Source: Novosphingobium sp.
GTDB taxonomy: Bacteria; Pseudomonadota; Alphaproteobacteria; Sphingomonadales; Sphingomonadaceae
NCBI GenBank assembly: GCA_024236175.1
Contig: JACKKY010000004.1
Span: forward strand, 322,501-386,500
Direction: 5' to 3'
Length of the DNA: 64,000 nt
The translations under genes and the position numbers were made by a program. How positions within the stretch are numbered: position 1 is the stretch's first letter; each line of letters opens with the position of its first letter. The notes beneath the pieces were generated by a model. That model was not told the origin of the DNA. It worked only from the letters and a program-made list of their open reading frames with translations, and did not search any database. This document shows, in pieces, positions 33,420 through 42,966 of this stretch.

Positions 33420-35982
33420 TGTCCGGCTCGGCAAAGCTCGACAGTGCCTTTTTGCCGGCGCACTGTCATTGCTAGGCTGCCTCTCCGCGCCGTCAGCTGC
33501 GAAGGGGACAGCCGAAGAAGCCGACGCAATTCCGTGGATGTCGCCGGCGACCGCTGCCGAACAGGCTTCCGCGCAAGGCGATGCCGAGAAGGAAGCGATC
33601 GCCAACCGGCGAGCAAGGCAGCTGGTTGGGGCGATGAGCCTAGCTCAAAAGATGCAGCAACTCACCGGGAGCCCGCCGGAGATCCTGCCCGAGCTTCCGC
33701 AGTGCTTCGGTGCCCGTCATGTGAGCGGCATCGCTTCCCTCGACATCCCGACATTCCGGATCACCAATGGTCCGGTCGGCGTCGGACAGAACGATTGCGT
33801 GGCACGAAGCGTCTACGAAGGGATCAAGGACAACCCGAGTCCCTATGCCGCCTATGCGGCGTACACGCATCCGACATCCGCCGAGGCGACAGCGCTGCCC
33901 TCGGCCATGACCGTTGCCGCCTCCTTCGATCCAGAAGTCGCTTCTACTTTCGGCGAAGTGATCGCCAAGGAGATGAACAACCTCGCGCTGCATGTGTTCG
34001 AGGCACCCGGCGTAAATCTTGCCCGCCTGCCGATACTGGGCCGCAACTTCGAATATTTCGGTGAAGACCCATATCTCAGCGGGACCATGGCGGTCGCGGA
34101 AACGAAATCTGTCCAGGGCCATGGTCTCATTGCCATGGTCAAGCATTTCGTCGCCAACGAGCAGGAAACCAATCGCCAGACGATCCAGGAAACCGTCGAC
34201 CGCCAGGCGCTTCGTGAACTGTATCTGCTGCCCTTCGAAATGGCCATCAAGGACGGCAAGGCAGCCGCGGTCATGTGTGCCTACAACTATGTCAACGGCG
34301 CCTCCTCCTGTGAGAACAGGGAGATCCTGACCGATATCCTGCGCAATGACTGGGGTTTCACCGGCTATGTGCAGTCCGACTTCTTCGCAATGAAGAGCAC
34401 GGTCGAGACTCTCAACGCAGGCATGGACCATGAAATGCCGCTGCCCCAGCACTGGTCTCCGGAAAAACTCGCCGCCGCGCTTGAGAGCGGCGAAATCTCG
34501 CGGGACAATATCGATACCGCGCTGGAGCGACGTTACACTCAGGCATTCAAGGCGGGGATCTTCGATCGTCCGATCGTTCAGACGCCCATCGATTTCGCCG
34601 CCGGGGGCCGCAAGGCTCGTGAGATCGGAACGAAGGGTGCTGTCCTGCTCCAGAACAACGGCACCCTGCCCCTCCCATCGGACCTGGGCACTGTCGCGAT
34701 CGTCGGCAAAAGCTCACAGATCTATGCGCAGCAAGCAGTCGCGGGCGGAGCGATGACCGGCAAGCCGTTGGGCGCAGGCGGCGGCAGTTCCGATGTCGTA
34801 CCCAACTACACCGTTACTCCGGTCGAGGGCTTGCAAGGCGTTCTGCAAGAGCTCGGCAACAGCTCAGCAAGGGTGAAGCTGATTCTCGTGGACGACGGCA
34901 ATGTTTCGGCGACCATAGATGGCGAGCAAACCACATTCACAGCTGCGCTCGATGAAATCGCGGCATCGGACGCGGTGGTGATCATGGCAGGCACGATATC
35001 CGAGGAAGGCGCAGACCGTGCCACCTTCACCGGCGTCAATGGAGAGACACTTGCGGCCAGTGCCGCTGCCGGGACCAGCCTCGACTGGTATGTCGACGAG
35101 CCGAAAACGATTGCCACTACCGATGCGAAGAAGAACCCGGCCAGGAACAGCCAGACCATCGCCATGATCGAGGCGATCCTGACATCCGCTTCAAAGACCG
35201 GGAAATCGATGCCGCAGAAATCGGTACTGGTCCTGAAGGACAACGCCGGCATTGCGATGGCCCCCGCGCTTGTGGGTCCAGACGGGCCGGCGATCCTCGA
35301 AGTCTGGTTCCCCGGGCAGGAAGACGGCAACATCGTCGCAGACTTGCTGTTCGGGAAGGCGAACCCGTCGGGCAAGCTGCCGGTGACCATTCCTTACGCG
35401 GGCATGGGCTTCCTCGACCACATCGCGCCCGAGCAGTTTCCGGGAGTCATCGACAAGGAGACCGGCAAGCAGACGGTTTCCTACTCCGAGAAACTCGATA
35501 TCGGCTATCGCTGGTACGATTCCAATGTCAGCGGAAGCTGCAAGGTCGCAAAGGGAATCAATGCCTGCGTAGCTTTCCCGTTCGGCCACGGTTTGTCGTA
35601 CACTACTTTCGACATCGGCAGGCCGCACCTCGATTTCGATCGCGACAACGGAGTGTATCGGGCAACGGCAATGGTGACCAACACCGGAAAGACGACCGGA
35701 GCCGAGGTGATCCAGGCCTACGTGTCGCTCCCGTCCAGTGCGAATGTCATCGGCACGAAGCAGCCGCCGAAACGGCTGGTCGGCTTCGGGAAAGTGGAAC
35801 TGGAGCCCGGCGCATCGGCACAGGTCGTCATCACTATCGACCCACAGTCCAGCCACCACCCGCTCAGCGTCTGGAGCGAGGCCGAAAACAAGTGGGTCAC
35901 GCCCGCGGGAAAATATGTTGTCTGGATTGGACGGTCCTCGTCCCCGAGCGATCTCACCAGAGCGGGTACGATCAAGCGCTGA
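33412..35982 (+). CDS. Exported GH3 beta-glucosidase-like hydrolase
   Basis: 856 residues. A signal peptide (CLFAGALSLLGCLSAPSAA) is followed by the GH3 TIM-like domain: ITNGPVGVG, then FEAPGVNLARLPILGRNFEYFGEDPYLSG, VKHFVANEQETNR and the nucleophile GYVQSDFFA (Asp323). The second, alpha-beta-alpha sandwich domain starts near GAVLLQNNGTLPLP, and a fibronectin-III-like domain (TGAEVIQAYVSLP, RLVGFGKVELEPGASAQV) closes the protein, so the architecture is complete. It would release sugar from glycosides in the periplasm. The ATG at 33412 follows GGGAGG and overlaps the truncated gene by eight bases. The acid/base Glu is not assigned. Confidence 0.9.
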   Translation: MRDVRLGKARQCLFAGALSLLGCLSAPSAAKGTAEEADAIPWMSPATAAEQASAQGDAEKEAIANRRARQLVGAMSLAQKMQQLTGSPPEILPELPQCFGARHVSGIASLDIPTFRITNGPVGVGQNDCVARSVYEGIKDNPSPYAAYAAYTHPTSAEATALPSAMTVAASFDPEVASTFGEVIAKEMNNLALHVFEAPGVNLARLPILGRNFEYFGEDPYLSGTMAVAETKSVQGHGLIAMVKHFVANEQETNRQTIQETVDRQALRELYLLPFEMAIKDGKAAAVMCAYNYVNGASSCENREILTDILRNDWGFTGYVQSDFFAMKSTVETLNAGMDHEMPLPQHWSPEKLAAALESGEISRDNIDTALERRYTQAFKAGIFDRPIVQTPIDFAAGGRKAREIGTKGAVLLQNNGTLPLPSDLGTVAIVGKSSQIYAQQAVAGGAMTGKPLGAGGGSSDVVPNYTVTPVEGLQGVLQELGNSSARVKLILVDDGNVSATIDGEQTTFTAALDEIAASDAVVIMAGTISEEGADRATFTGVNGETLAASAAAGTSLDWYVDEPKTIATTDAKKNPARNSQTIAMIEAILTSASKTGKSMPQKSVLVLKDNAGIAMAPALVGPDGPAILEVWFPGQEDGNIVADLLFGKANPSGKLPVTIPYAGMGFLDHIAPEQFPGVIDKETGKQTVSYSEKLDIGYRWYDSNVSGSCKVAKGINACVAFPFGHGLSYTTFDIGRPHLDFDRDNGVYRATAMVTNTGKTTGAEVIQAYVSLPSSANVIGTKQPPKRLVGFGKVELEPGASAQVVITIDPQSSHHPLSVWSEAENKWVTPAGKYVVWIGRSSSPSDLTRAGTIKR

Positions 35983-36030
35983 AGCCCACACCTTCCCGGC
36001 GCCACCGGAACAGGGTGACGACCGCGCGGA

Positions 36031-37110
36031 TCAGGGAATGTTCTTTTTTCGGATTTCCCAATCCGGCTTCTTGCACAGGCCGCAGTCGGCGCCGACAAAA
36101 GTGGCTGACGCTTTCCGGTCGCCGCGCAGTTGCCATTCGAGCCAGTCGAGGGCGATCCGGGCGGCCATGCCGCCGTGCGGTTGGGCAAAAGTTCCGCCAT
36201 GACCGACATCGCTGCTGACGAATGCAGCCGCAATTCCTTCGACAGCGGCGAATGAGCGGTTCGCCTCGGTCCACAGCACGTCGCTTTCGCCGCCGACAAT
36301 AAAGAGGACGGATCGCCGCAAGCCGCGTAGCCGTTCCATGTCCATGACCAGAGGAGGATTGCTGGGGATCGCCGGATTCACGCCGCTGTTGTGGACCACA
36401 ACGGTCCTGACCCGGGGATCGTCGCCGAGGAGGATGGCCTGCATCCCCCCGCAACTGTGGCCGGCAGCCGCCACCGCATCCGGATCGATCCGGCCGAAAT
36501 AGGGACTGCCGGGCCGCTCGTTTTCCGCGAGCGCCCAATCAAGCAGCTTCCGTAGATCGCCGATAGTGGTCGTCATCGGCACCGGCGGCTGCGGGGCAGG
36601 AAAGCCGGACGCGTCATGCGACACGACGGGCCCGGTCAGCGGTATTCCCGGCGCGATGACCAGATAGCCGTGCGAGGCGATTTCTGCGAGGTGGGCACGC
36701 GCACTCGCTCCATCATTCGTGCACCCGCCGTTGCCCCAGATGAGCAGACCGAGTTTGCGGCGACCCATCGCTCCCAGGTCCGCCGGCCGATAGATCGTCG
36801 CGTTCGGAAGGGCCAGATCGACAACGAGTTTTGCAGGATAGGGACCAGAGCCTGTCAGTTCCGAACTGCTGTTGGCCTCAGCAAGCCGAACGGAGGCCTG
36901 CTGCATCATCACCTTCAAAGTAGGCAATTGTCCGGCAGGGGCTCCAGTTTCTCCCTCCCTGGATCCGGGTTCCGCCAGGACCGGTCGGCCCGGCTTTGAG
37001 GCATCCGGTCCTGTCGCCGCCGCGAGCGCAGTCTGCGCATAGGCAGCGAGCAGAACGGAAGCGACGAGCCGAACCGATCCGTTTATCAAGCCTTGCGAAA
37101 CCTCCGGCAT
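36031..37110 (-). CDS. Exported alpha/beta hydrolase
   Basis: 359 residues with an N-terminal signal peptide ending TALAA. The fold is shown by LGLLIWGNGGCTNDG (oxyanion region), the nucleophile GHSCGG, FIVGGESDVLW with the Asp and DVGHGGTF with the His. PET-hydrolase/cutinase-like or acetylxylan-esterase-like enzymes share this layout, but no specific substrate can be read. The tail contains CGLC, possibly a disulfide. The stop codon of the TonB receptor is nine bases upstream, so the two are one operon and probably act on the same imported substrate. Confidence 0.82.
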   Translation of the reverse strand: MPEVSQGLINGSVRLVASVLLAAYAQTALAAATGPDASKPGRPVLAEPGSREGETGAPAGQLPTLKVMMQQASVRLAEANSSSELTGSGPYPAKLVVDLALPNATIYRPADLGAMGRRKLGLLIWGNGGCTNDGASARAHLAEIASHGYLVIAPGIPLTGPVVSHDASGFPAPQPPVPMTTTIGDLRKLLDWALAENERPGSPYFGRIDPDAVAAAGHSCGGMQAILLGDDPRVRTVVVHNSGVNPAIPSNPPLVMDMERLRGLRRSVLFIVGGESDVLWTEANRSFAAVEGIAAAFVSSDVGHGGTFAQPHGGMAARIALDWLEWQLRGDRKASATFVGADCGLCKKPDWEIRKKNIP

Positions 37111-37119
37111 TATCCGGCG

Positions 37120-39690
37120 TCAGCGCGAACCGAACGAGTAGCGCATCACAAGTCCGAACTCGCGTCGCGGCGTAACACTGACCTGATTGTAGCCGGAAGC
37201 TCCATCTTGCGGGAATAAGTTTGCCACACCGCCCGCTGAGACCGGCGCAACTGCATTAAAGGACAGGATCTGCTGCTCGTTCAGCAAATTGTTGGCAAAG
37301 AGCGAAACTTCCCAACCGCCTTTCGGGTCCCGAATGCCGAGATACATATTGAGCTGAGCATACTTGTCGATGACAACAGCCTCACTCGCATTCGGGTTGT
37401 CGGGATAATAGACGAAATTGCCCCGAACAAAGCCGTCGATGGCATTGTTCAGCGGAGCGGAGTATTCCGATTGCGCTGTCAGGTTCCAGCGCGGGGTCCG
37501 CGCGATAGACGCATTGGATTGGCAACGTGCGACGAGCGTTCCGTGATCGACGAAGTCCTGTGCGGTCGGCACGATCAAATCCGGCTGTCCATCGAAATTG
37601 CCGTCATTGCAGGGAATGAGGGCATTGCTGAGCTTTCCTTTCGCCCAGCTGAAGCCGAGAGTGAGGTCCCAACGCGGAGTGATCTGGATGCCTGCCTCGA
37701 CGTCGATACCCTTGACCGATGCATCGGCGCCAGTCGTAAATTCGGAGGTACTGACTGTTCCGCTGGCAAGATTGGCCGGATTGGTAACAGACAGATACCG
37801 GACAGACTGAGTAACGAAATAGTAATTGTTGAAATCCTGCTTGAACACAGCGACGTTCAACCGCGCGCGTTTGTTGAGGAACGACGCCTTGAAACCCAGT
37901 TCATACGATGTTGATTTCTCTCGATTTTGGAAGACCAGATCTTCGATGCTACCGAGATCGGGGCCGCCGGCCGCGGTGCAGCAAGTCAGAAGGCTGGTGA
38001 AGCCGATTCTCGGTCCGGCGCTGCGGAATGCCGAACCGACATTGCCATAGACCAGAAAGTCCGGCGTGAACCTGTGGGACAGCGCGATATTGTACACGAA
38101 TGGCGTGAACTTGTTGTGCTGGTCAACATCCTGCAGGGTGTTGGCGGCAATCGACACCTCGCAAACCGATGGCGACCCGGTGTACACGGGACTCGCCGTC
38201 AAACCGATGGCCGCGCAAGGGAACGGTCCGCCGGGCGCTGCAAGCGTCGGGTTTTGAATCGCGACAAATCCAGGCTGCAACCCGAGCGTGAAACGGTCAT
38301 GACGCTTGAAATCAATGTAACGCCCGCCGACCGACAGTTCGGTTGCCTCGGTGATATGCGCGGTAATGTTGCCGAATAGGGATTTCTCGACGGAGGTCGG
38401 GGAGATGTCGATCGAAGTCTTCAGGAAATAGCGGTCGAGCGGCGCCATCTTCACAGGTGCCGTGCCGGGCCGGCCGAATGCCCCGGGCAGGAATGACGCC
38501 GGACCGACGACAATGGACGTACCCTTCTGCTTGTCGTAGAAGGCACCGATCGTGTAGTCGAAGATATTCAGTATCCGTTCTTCAGAGCTCAAGCGTAATT
38601 CATGCGAAAATGAGTAAGAGCTCCCTCTACCCAGGTGCACCTCTTGGTAATACTCGATTCCGGGAAGTACGTTGGCGACATCCTGCGGAGTAATTATTGT
38701 TGATGTCCCGTCGCGATACGAGCCGACATAACTAAGTTTTTGCCCGCCGAACGACCAGTCCACCTGTCCAACAAGGATCGTATCCTGGTTCTTGTTGACG
38801 CGATGCCCATCTGTAATGCCAAGGCGGTCACGTGCGGCGATGACCGGGCCGTTGACTCCGTTGCCCGGGCCTACCAACTGATCGAAGGACCGCGTATTGC
38901 GCCAGAGCTTTTGATACATAACCGACGCGGTAAAGTTGGGGGCAGGCTGGAACAGTACCGTTGCGCGTACAGCCTCTGACTTGGCAAAGGGGTCGAGTGG
39001 ACTGTTGGCGCTGGTTACACCGTCGAAGTCGCTATGATCGACCAGGCCCGCGAGCCTGATTCCTAGCACACCCTCGATGATCGGCGCTCCCACCGCACCC
39101 TTTACAACAATGTTCCCGCGATCGGTGCCGCTCAGGTCAAACGAACCTCCGACCTGGTCGAGATCGGGACGCTTCGTCGTTATGGTGATGGATCCGCCGG
39201 GAGATGAACGCCCGCGCAGCGTGCCTTGCGGTCCCTTAAGGATTTCGATCTGACCGATGTCGAAAAGCGACTGCGACACGCTAGGCCCGTTGTTCAAGGG
39301 CGTATCGTCGAGATAGAACTGGACTACCGGAGATGCATTTGAGGTGAGAAACGTCGGAATGCCACGGACAGAGGAACTGGCACCGAACGCGCCGCTGGCT
39401 CCCGTGGAGGCACCCACAATACTGACGCCGGGGACAATATTGGAGAGGTCCGCCGCGTTGTTGATGCGCAATTTCGCGATCGTGTCACTGGAGACGGCGT
39501 TAACCGTCTGCGGAACATCCTGCAGCAGCTCATCACGCCGCCGGGCCGTCACGATGATTGTTTCATCCCTGTACACGCCCCCGGTGGACGGACTTCCAGA
39601 ATCCTGCGCAAGGGCCGGCGAAATTACACCGAAGCCACAAACCGTCGCAGCCGAAGCCATCAGCACATGCTCAAAAGTTTGCCTCATCAT
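37120..39690 (-). CDS. TonB-dependent outer-membrane receptor
   Basis: 856 residues from the start chosen at 39690 (GGGGGA just ahead; frame open to 39723). Signal peptide ending PALAQ, TonB box ETIIVTARRR, plug with SSVRGIPTFLT and IEILKGPQGTLRGRSSPGGS, and a barrel ending in FGLVMRYSFGSR. The EYDP-like Cys-free barrel and length suit the sphingomonad carbohydrate/aromatic receptor class. Cotranscribed with the exported hydrolase downstream. The divergent sugar-isomerase-like gene shares the control region that includes the operator-like site at 39763-39779. Confidence 0.93.
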   Translation of the reverse strand: MMRQTFEHVLMASAATVCGFGVISPALAQDSGSPSTGGVYRDETIIVTARRRDELLQDVPQTVNAVSSDTIAKLRINNAADLSNIVPGVSIVGASTGASGAFGASSSVRGIPTFLTSNASPVVQFYLDDTPLNNGPSVSQSLFDIGQIEILKGPQGTLRGRSSPGGSITITTKRPDLDQVGGSFDLSGTDRGNIVVKGAVGAPIIEGVLGIRLAGLVDHSDFDGVTSANSPLDPFAKSEAVRATVLFQPAPNFTASVMYQKLWRNTRSFDQLVGPGNGVNGPVIAARDRLGITDGHRVNKNQDTILVGQVDWSFGGQKLSYVGSYRDGTSTIITPQDVANVLPGIEYYQEVHLGRGSSYSFSHELRLSSEERILNIFDYTIGAFYDKQKGTSIVVGPASFLPGAFGRPGTAPVKMAPLDRYFLKTSIDISPTSVEKSLFGNITAHITEATELSVGGRYIDFKRHDRFTLGLQPGFVAIQNPTLAAPGGPFPCAAIGLTASPVYTGSPSVCEVSIAANTLQDVDQHNKFTPFVYNIALSHRFTPDFLVYGNVGSAFRSAGPRIGFTSLLTCCTAAGGPDLGSIEDLVFQNREKSTSYELGFKASFLNKRARLNVAVFKQDFNNYYFVTQSVRYLSVTNPANLASGTVSTSEFTTGADASVKGIDVEAGIQITPRWDLTLGFSWAKGKLSNALIPCNDGNFDGQPDLIVPTAQDFVDHGTLVARCQSNASIARTPRWNLTAQSEYSAPLNNAIDGFVRGNFVYYPDNPNASEAVVIDKYAQLNMYLGIRDPKGGWEVSLFANNLLNEQQILSFNAVAPVSAGGVANLFPQDGASGYNQVSVTPRREFGLVMRYSFGSR

Positions 39691-39762
39691 AATCCCCCAT
39701 CTCGCGGCACTCCCCAGTGTCAAAGCGGTCAGGGCGCCTCAGGTTTCCATTTATTTATTGGC

Positions 39763-39779
39763 CTGACCAATTTACTAGC
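39763..39779 (+). promoter_or_regulatory. Operator-like site, weaker copy
   Basis: CTGACCAATTTACTAGC matches the core of the sites at 9289-9305 and 15446-15462 at 14 of 17 positions. It lies between the divergent TonB receptor and sugar-isomerase-like genes. Its own symmetry is poor, so it may be a chance resemblance. Confidence 0.25.
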
Positions 39780-39907
39780 GCGCTGGGCGCGGTGGGTCAA
39801 TCGCTATGCGCTAGTGTGTAGCACATATGTCTGTTAGGAGTTGGTCGAAACTAAGAAGCTGCGCGGTCAGCTCATTGGCTCCGCGCTTGATAACCCGGGA
39901 GTTTCAC

Positions 39908-40906
39908 ATGTTTGGTGAGAATGGGCAGCTGCTGGGCAGAAGATCGCTGCTTTTGGGAATGGGAGGAACGGCGATGGCCGCACTTGCCGGTTGCGCAACA
40001 CCACTCCGGCCGCAGAAGACCTTTTTCGACCGAATCGGACTACCGATCGGATTGCAGCTTTATACGCTCGGTCCCGATGCAGGCAGAGACCTCGACGCCA
40101 CTTTCGGAAAAGTCGCGCAGATCGGTTATCGCGAGATCGAACTGCCCAACCTGCTCGGTCACAAACCCGCTGAATTGGGCGCCGCAGCGCGGCGCGCCGG
40201 ACTGACAATCAGCAGCCTGCATTTGCCTATCGTGCCCGGTGGCTCGACTCCAGGAATGCCTGGAATGCCCGGTCTCACCTCCGCGAGTGATCCGGCGGAA
40301 ATCGCGGATGCTCTGGGCGCAATGGGCGCAAGCTGGGCCGTTGCTCCCTTGCTTCTGGTGCCCACCGACTTTCGGCCGAATCCCGGCGAAGGTTTCGGGG
40401 ATGCCATAGGTCGCTCCGTCGCCGCCGCAGGCGAAGATCTGTGGAAGAAAACCGCCGAGGTTCTCAATCGGACCGCAAGCGCACTCAGGCCGCTGGGCGT
40501 CGGCATGGGCTACCACAATCACAATCTCGAGTTCGCGCCAATTGGTAAGACAACGGGCTGGGACATTCTTTGGGGCGAGACGGAGCCCGGCCTCGTCAGC
40601 TTCGAAGTCGACATAGGCTGGGTCGCAACGGCCGGACGCGATCCTGTCGAGTTCCTCGAACGGGCAAGCGGCCGAGTGAAACTGCTCCACGTCAAGGACG
40701 TCGCCGCCGACAACCCGAAAAGTTATCGGATATCCATGTCGCCCGCCGAAGTCGGCGCGGGCGTTCTGCCGTGGGATCGCATCCTGCCGACGGCCTATAG
40801 CGCCGGAGTCCGCCACTTCCTCGTCGAGCAAGAACCCCCCTTCGTAATTCCCCGGATCGAGGCGGCGGCGCGTTCCTTTTCGTTTCTGTCGCAATTCAAA
40901 GCCTGA
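39908..40906 (+). CDS. Sugar phosphate isomerase/epimerase-like lipoprotein
   Basis: 332 residues. The N-terminus GRRSLLLGMGG with LAGC at the end of the hydrophobic stretch reads as a Tat-type leader with a lipobox, so probably a periplasmic lipoprotein. The rest is a xylose-isomerase-like TIM barrel: IGLQLYTLG, GYREIELPNL, SLHLPIVP, GYHNHNLEF and LLHVKDVA with metal-ligand Glu/His. Members interconvert or cleave sugar derivatives. The ATG at 39908 follows GGGAG; an open frame back to 39827 is ignored. It may act on sugar released by the GH3 enzyme or on a glycoside aglycone. Confidence 0.82.
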   Translation: MFGENGQLLGRRSLLLGMGGTAMAALAGCATPLRPQKTFFDRIGLPIGLQLYTLGPDAGRDLDATFGKVAQIGYREIELPNLLGHKPAELGAAARRAGLTISSLHLPIVPGGSTPGMPGMPGLTSASDPAEIADALGAMGASWAVAPLLLVPTDFRPNPGEGFGDAIGRSVAAAGEDLWKKTAEVLNRTASALRPLGVGMGYHNHNLEFAPIGKTTGWDILWGETEPGLVSFEVDIGWVATAGRDPVEFLERASGRVKLLHVKDVAADNPKSYRISMSPAEVGAGVLPWDRILPTAYSAGVRHFLVEQEPPFVIPRIEAAARSFSFLSQFKA

Positions 40907-40973
40907 TCCCGCGGCGACGTCGACGCACTTACCCAACTGATTGAACTGATCGATCGGCAGGAGAGGATAAAAT

Positions 40974-42026
40974 ATGGAGAAGCCGCGGACTCATCTGCGA
41001 GTGGCCCTGGCCGCCAGCACCAGCCTGTTGATGGCGATCTGCCCGACGGCTCATGCCCAATCAAAGGCCCATGAGTATACGGTCGCAGACGCGGAACTGT
41101 TGACGCAATTCGGCGGTCGCGCCAACTTTTCGCCCGATGGTCAGAAGATCGCTTTCGTGGGAAAGACCTATGGCGACGCTTACGAAATCGACCTGAAGAC
41201 CCGCGAGATCCGAAATCTGACATACAATATCCCTCACCAGGGGATCATGCGGATCCAGTACCTGCCCAATGGCGATTTCCTTGTCACCGCGCCGCACGTC
41301 AACACCGGACCGAACACACGCGCGCATCTTGAAATGTGGGTTCTCGGCAAGGATCTGAACCGAGGCCTCCAGCCGCTTGGCGAACAGGTCTTCGAGGGTA
41401 TCGCGATATCGAAGAAAACGAACCTGATCGCCTGGACCGTGATCGAGCCGGAACTGAAGCGCGAAGAACCCTGGCAGATGGCCTTCGTGCGCCCCACCAA
41501 GCGCTATATCGCCGAAGTGACCTATAAGAACGGCAAACCAAGGCTGACCGAAAAACGCGAAATCATGGCCAGGCTACCGGAGGAATGCAAATTCATCGAG
41601 CCGCAGGATTTTCGCGAAGACGATTCCGAACTGGTCTATTCCTGCATGGGTATGGCAGACGGCGGCAATGTCCAGATCTCGGTAATGGGCAACAAGCTTA
41701 GGGAAGATCGCAACGTCATCCACTATCGCAAGGCCGGCGAATACGACGAGGTCGAGGGAATTGCGCCGGGCGGCGACTGGACAACGGTCGAATGCGGCAA
41801 GCAGGACAAGCCCGGCTTGCCGGTACTGGATATTTGCCGGCTTGAACTGACCCCGGACGGCAAGATCACTCGTCTTGTGCGCGGCACGACGCCGGGCTCG
41901 ACCGTCGACATAAGCAATCCCGTGGTCAGTCCCGACGGAAAATGGCTCGCATTCCAGCGGTCCGACAATGCGTCGCCAGACATTGGCGAGGGATTCGGTC
42001 TGTACCTCTTGAAGCTGGGCGATTGA
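40974..42026 (+). CDS. Exported WD40/PD40-type beta-propeller protein
   Basis: 350 residues after signal peptide MEKPRTHLRVALAASTSLLMAICPTAHAQ. PD40-type blades are recognisable as FSPDGQKIAFVGK, IDLKTREIRNLTY, YLPNGDFLVTAP, LTPDGKITRLVRG and VSPDGKWLAFQRS. TolB/TolR-like propellers of this kind bind peptides or glycans in the periplasm or serve as non-catalytic partners; the isolated protein has no peptidase domain. An AGGAGAGG site precedes the ATG by seven bases. Follows the isomerase-like gene by 67 bp. Role in the pathway unknown. Confidence 0.75.
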   Translation: MEKPRTHLRVALAASTSLLMAICPTAHAQSKAHEYTVADAELLTQFGGRANFSPDGQKIAFVGKTYGDAYEIDLKTREIRNLTYNIPHQGIMRIQYLPNGDFLVTAPHVNTGPNTRAHLEMWVLGKDLNRGLQPLGEQVFEGIAISKKTNLIAWTVIEPELKREEPWQMAFVRPTKRYIAEVTYKNGKPRLTEKREIMARLPEECKFIEPQDFREDDSELVYSCMGMADGGNVQISVMGNKLREDRNVIHYRKAGEYDEVEGIAPGGDWTTVECGKQDKPGLPVLDICRLELTPDGKITRLVRGTTPGSTVDISNPVVSPDGKWLAFQRSDNASPDIGEGFGLYLLKLGD

Positions 42027-42038
42027 GTGGAGCCCAGC

Positions 42039-42066
42039 TGCCGGGACGGCTCTTACCGTCCCGGCA
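42039..42066 (+). terminator. Hairpin with perfect 11-bp stem after the propeller gene
   Basis: TGCCGGGACGG and CCGTCCCGGCA form a perfect 11-bp stem around the loop CTCTTA, 12 bases after the stop codon. It lacks a T-run, so termination would be partial or the hairpin may protect the RNA; it separates the propeller gene from the next SDR gene. Confidence 0.5.
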
Positions 42067-42126
42067 TGCCCTTCCGATCACTAAGATCCACCCGATTTAA
42101 ACAATCCTTTTTGGAGAAGATGAAAA

Positions 42127-42945
42127 ATGGCTACCATCGCAGACGTCTCGGACCGCTCAATTGCCGAACTGGTGTCGCTGACGGGACGCAACGCAGTTGT
42201 GACCGGCGGCGGTCAAGGTCTTGGCAAGGCCATCGCCAAACGCCTCGCCGAGGCTGGCGCTAATGTGCTGATCGGCGATGTCGTCGAAGATCTGGCGATG
42301 ACTGCAGCGGCCGAACTCGACCAGCGCGAAGGCGGGCAGGTCATCGGAGCATTCATGGACGTTGCGGATACCGCTTCTGTCACCGAGGCAGCCGATCTTG
42401 CGCTTGAGACCTTCGGCGGGATCGACATTTGGGTGAACAACGCCGGGATCTTTCCGAACAAGCTGATCCATGACATGACCGACGCAGTCTGGGACCAGGT
42501 GCTCGACATCAACGGCCGAGGCGTCTTCGTCGGGTCGCGGGAAGCGGCAAAACGCATGATGGCCGCTGGCAATGGCGGCGTGATCGTCAACATCGTCTCG
42601 ACCGCCGGCTTCAAGGGCGTCGCTCCGGGCATGGCGGCCTATGTTAGTTCCAAGCACGCCGTGCGCGGCTTGACCAAGCAAATGGCCCTCGAACTGGCGC
42701 CGGAGGGTATCAGGGTTCTTGGCGTCGCGCCGACCTATTGCGTGACCGAAGGCAACATCAAGGCGCGAGAGGAAAACCCGAACCGCGAACAGCTCGCAAT
42801 GAACATCCCGGCCACAGTATCGAGTAAGCTCGGGAGAGTCGGTGTGCCCGACGACATCGCCCGCGCAGTGCTGTTCTGCGCCTCGGACATGTCGATCTTC
42901 ATGACGGGAAGCACCCTGCTGGTAGACGCGGGCGAGACGATCTGA
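42127..42945 (+). CDS. SDR-family oxidoreductase
   Basis: 272 residues, classical SDR: TGGGQGLG cofactor loop (about 26-33), NNAG (about 109), catalytic Ser in IVSTAGFKG and Tyr/Lys in AAYVSSKHA. Unlike the two paralogous SDRs it has an intact NNAG motif. A GGAGAAG site lies nine bases before the ATG. It is probably cotranscribed with the hydrolase that starts 22 bp downstream. Substrate unknown. Confidence 0.9.
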   Translation: MATIADVSDRSIAELVSLTGRNAVVTGGGQGLGKAIAKRLAEAGANVLIGDVVEDLAMTAAAELDQREGGQVIGAFMDVADTASVTEAADLALETFGGIDIWVNNAGIFPNKLIHDMTDAVWDQVLDINGRGVFVGSREAAKRMMAAGNGGVIVNIVSTAGFKGVAPGMAAYVSSKHAVRGLTKQMALELAPEGIRVLGVAPTYCVTEGNIKAREENPNREQLAMNIPATVSSKLGRVGVPDDIARAVLFCASDMSIFMTGSTLLVDAGETI

Positions 42946-42966
42946 GCGGTTTGGACCTACCGCGCC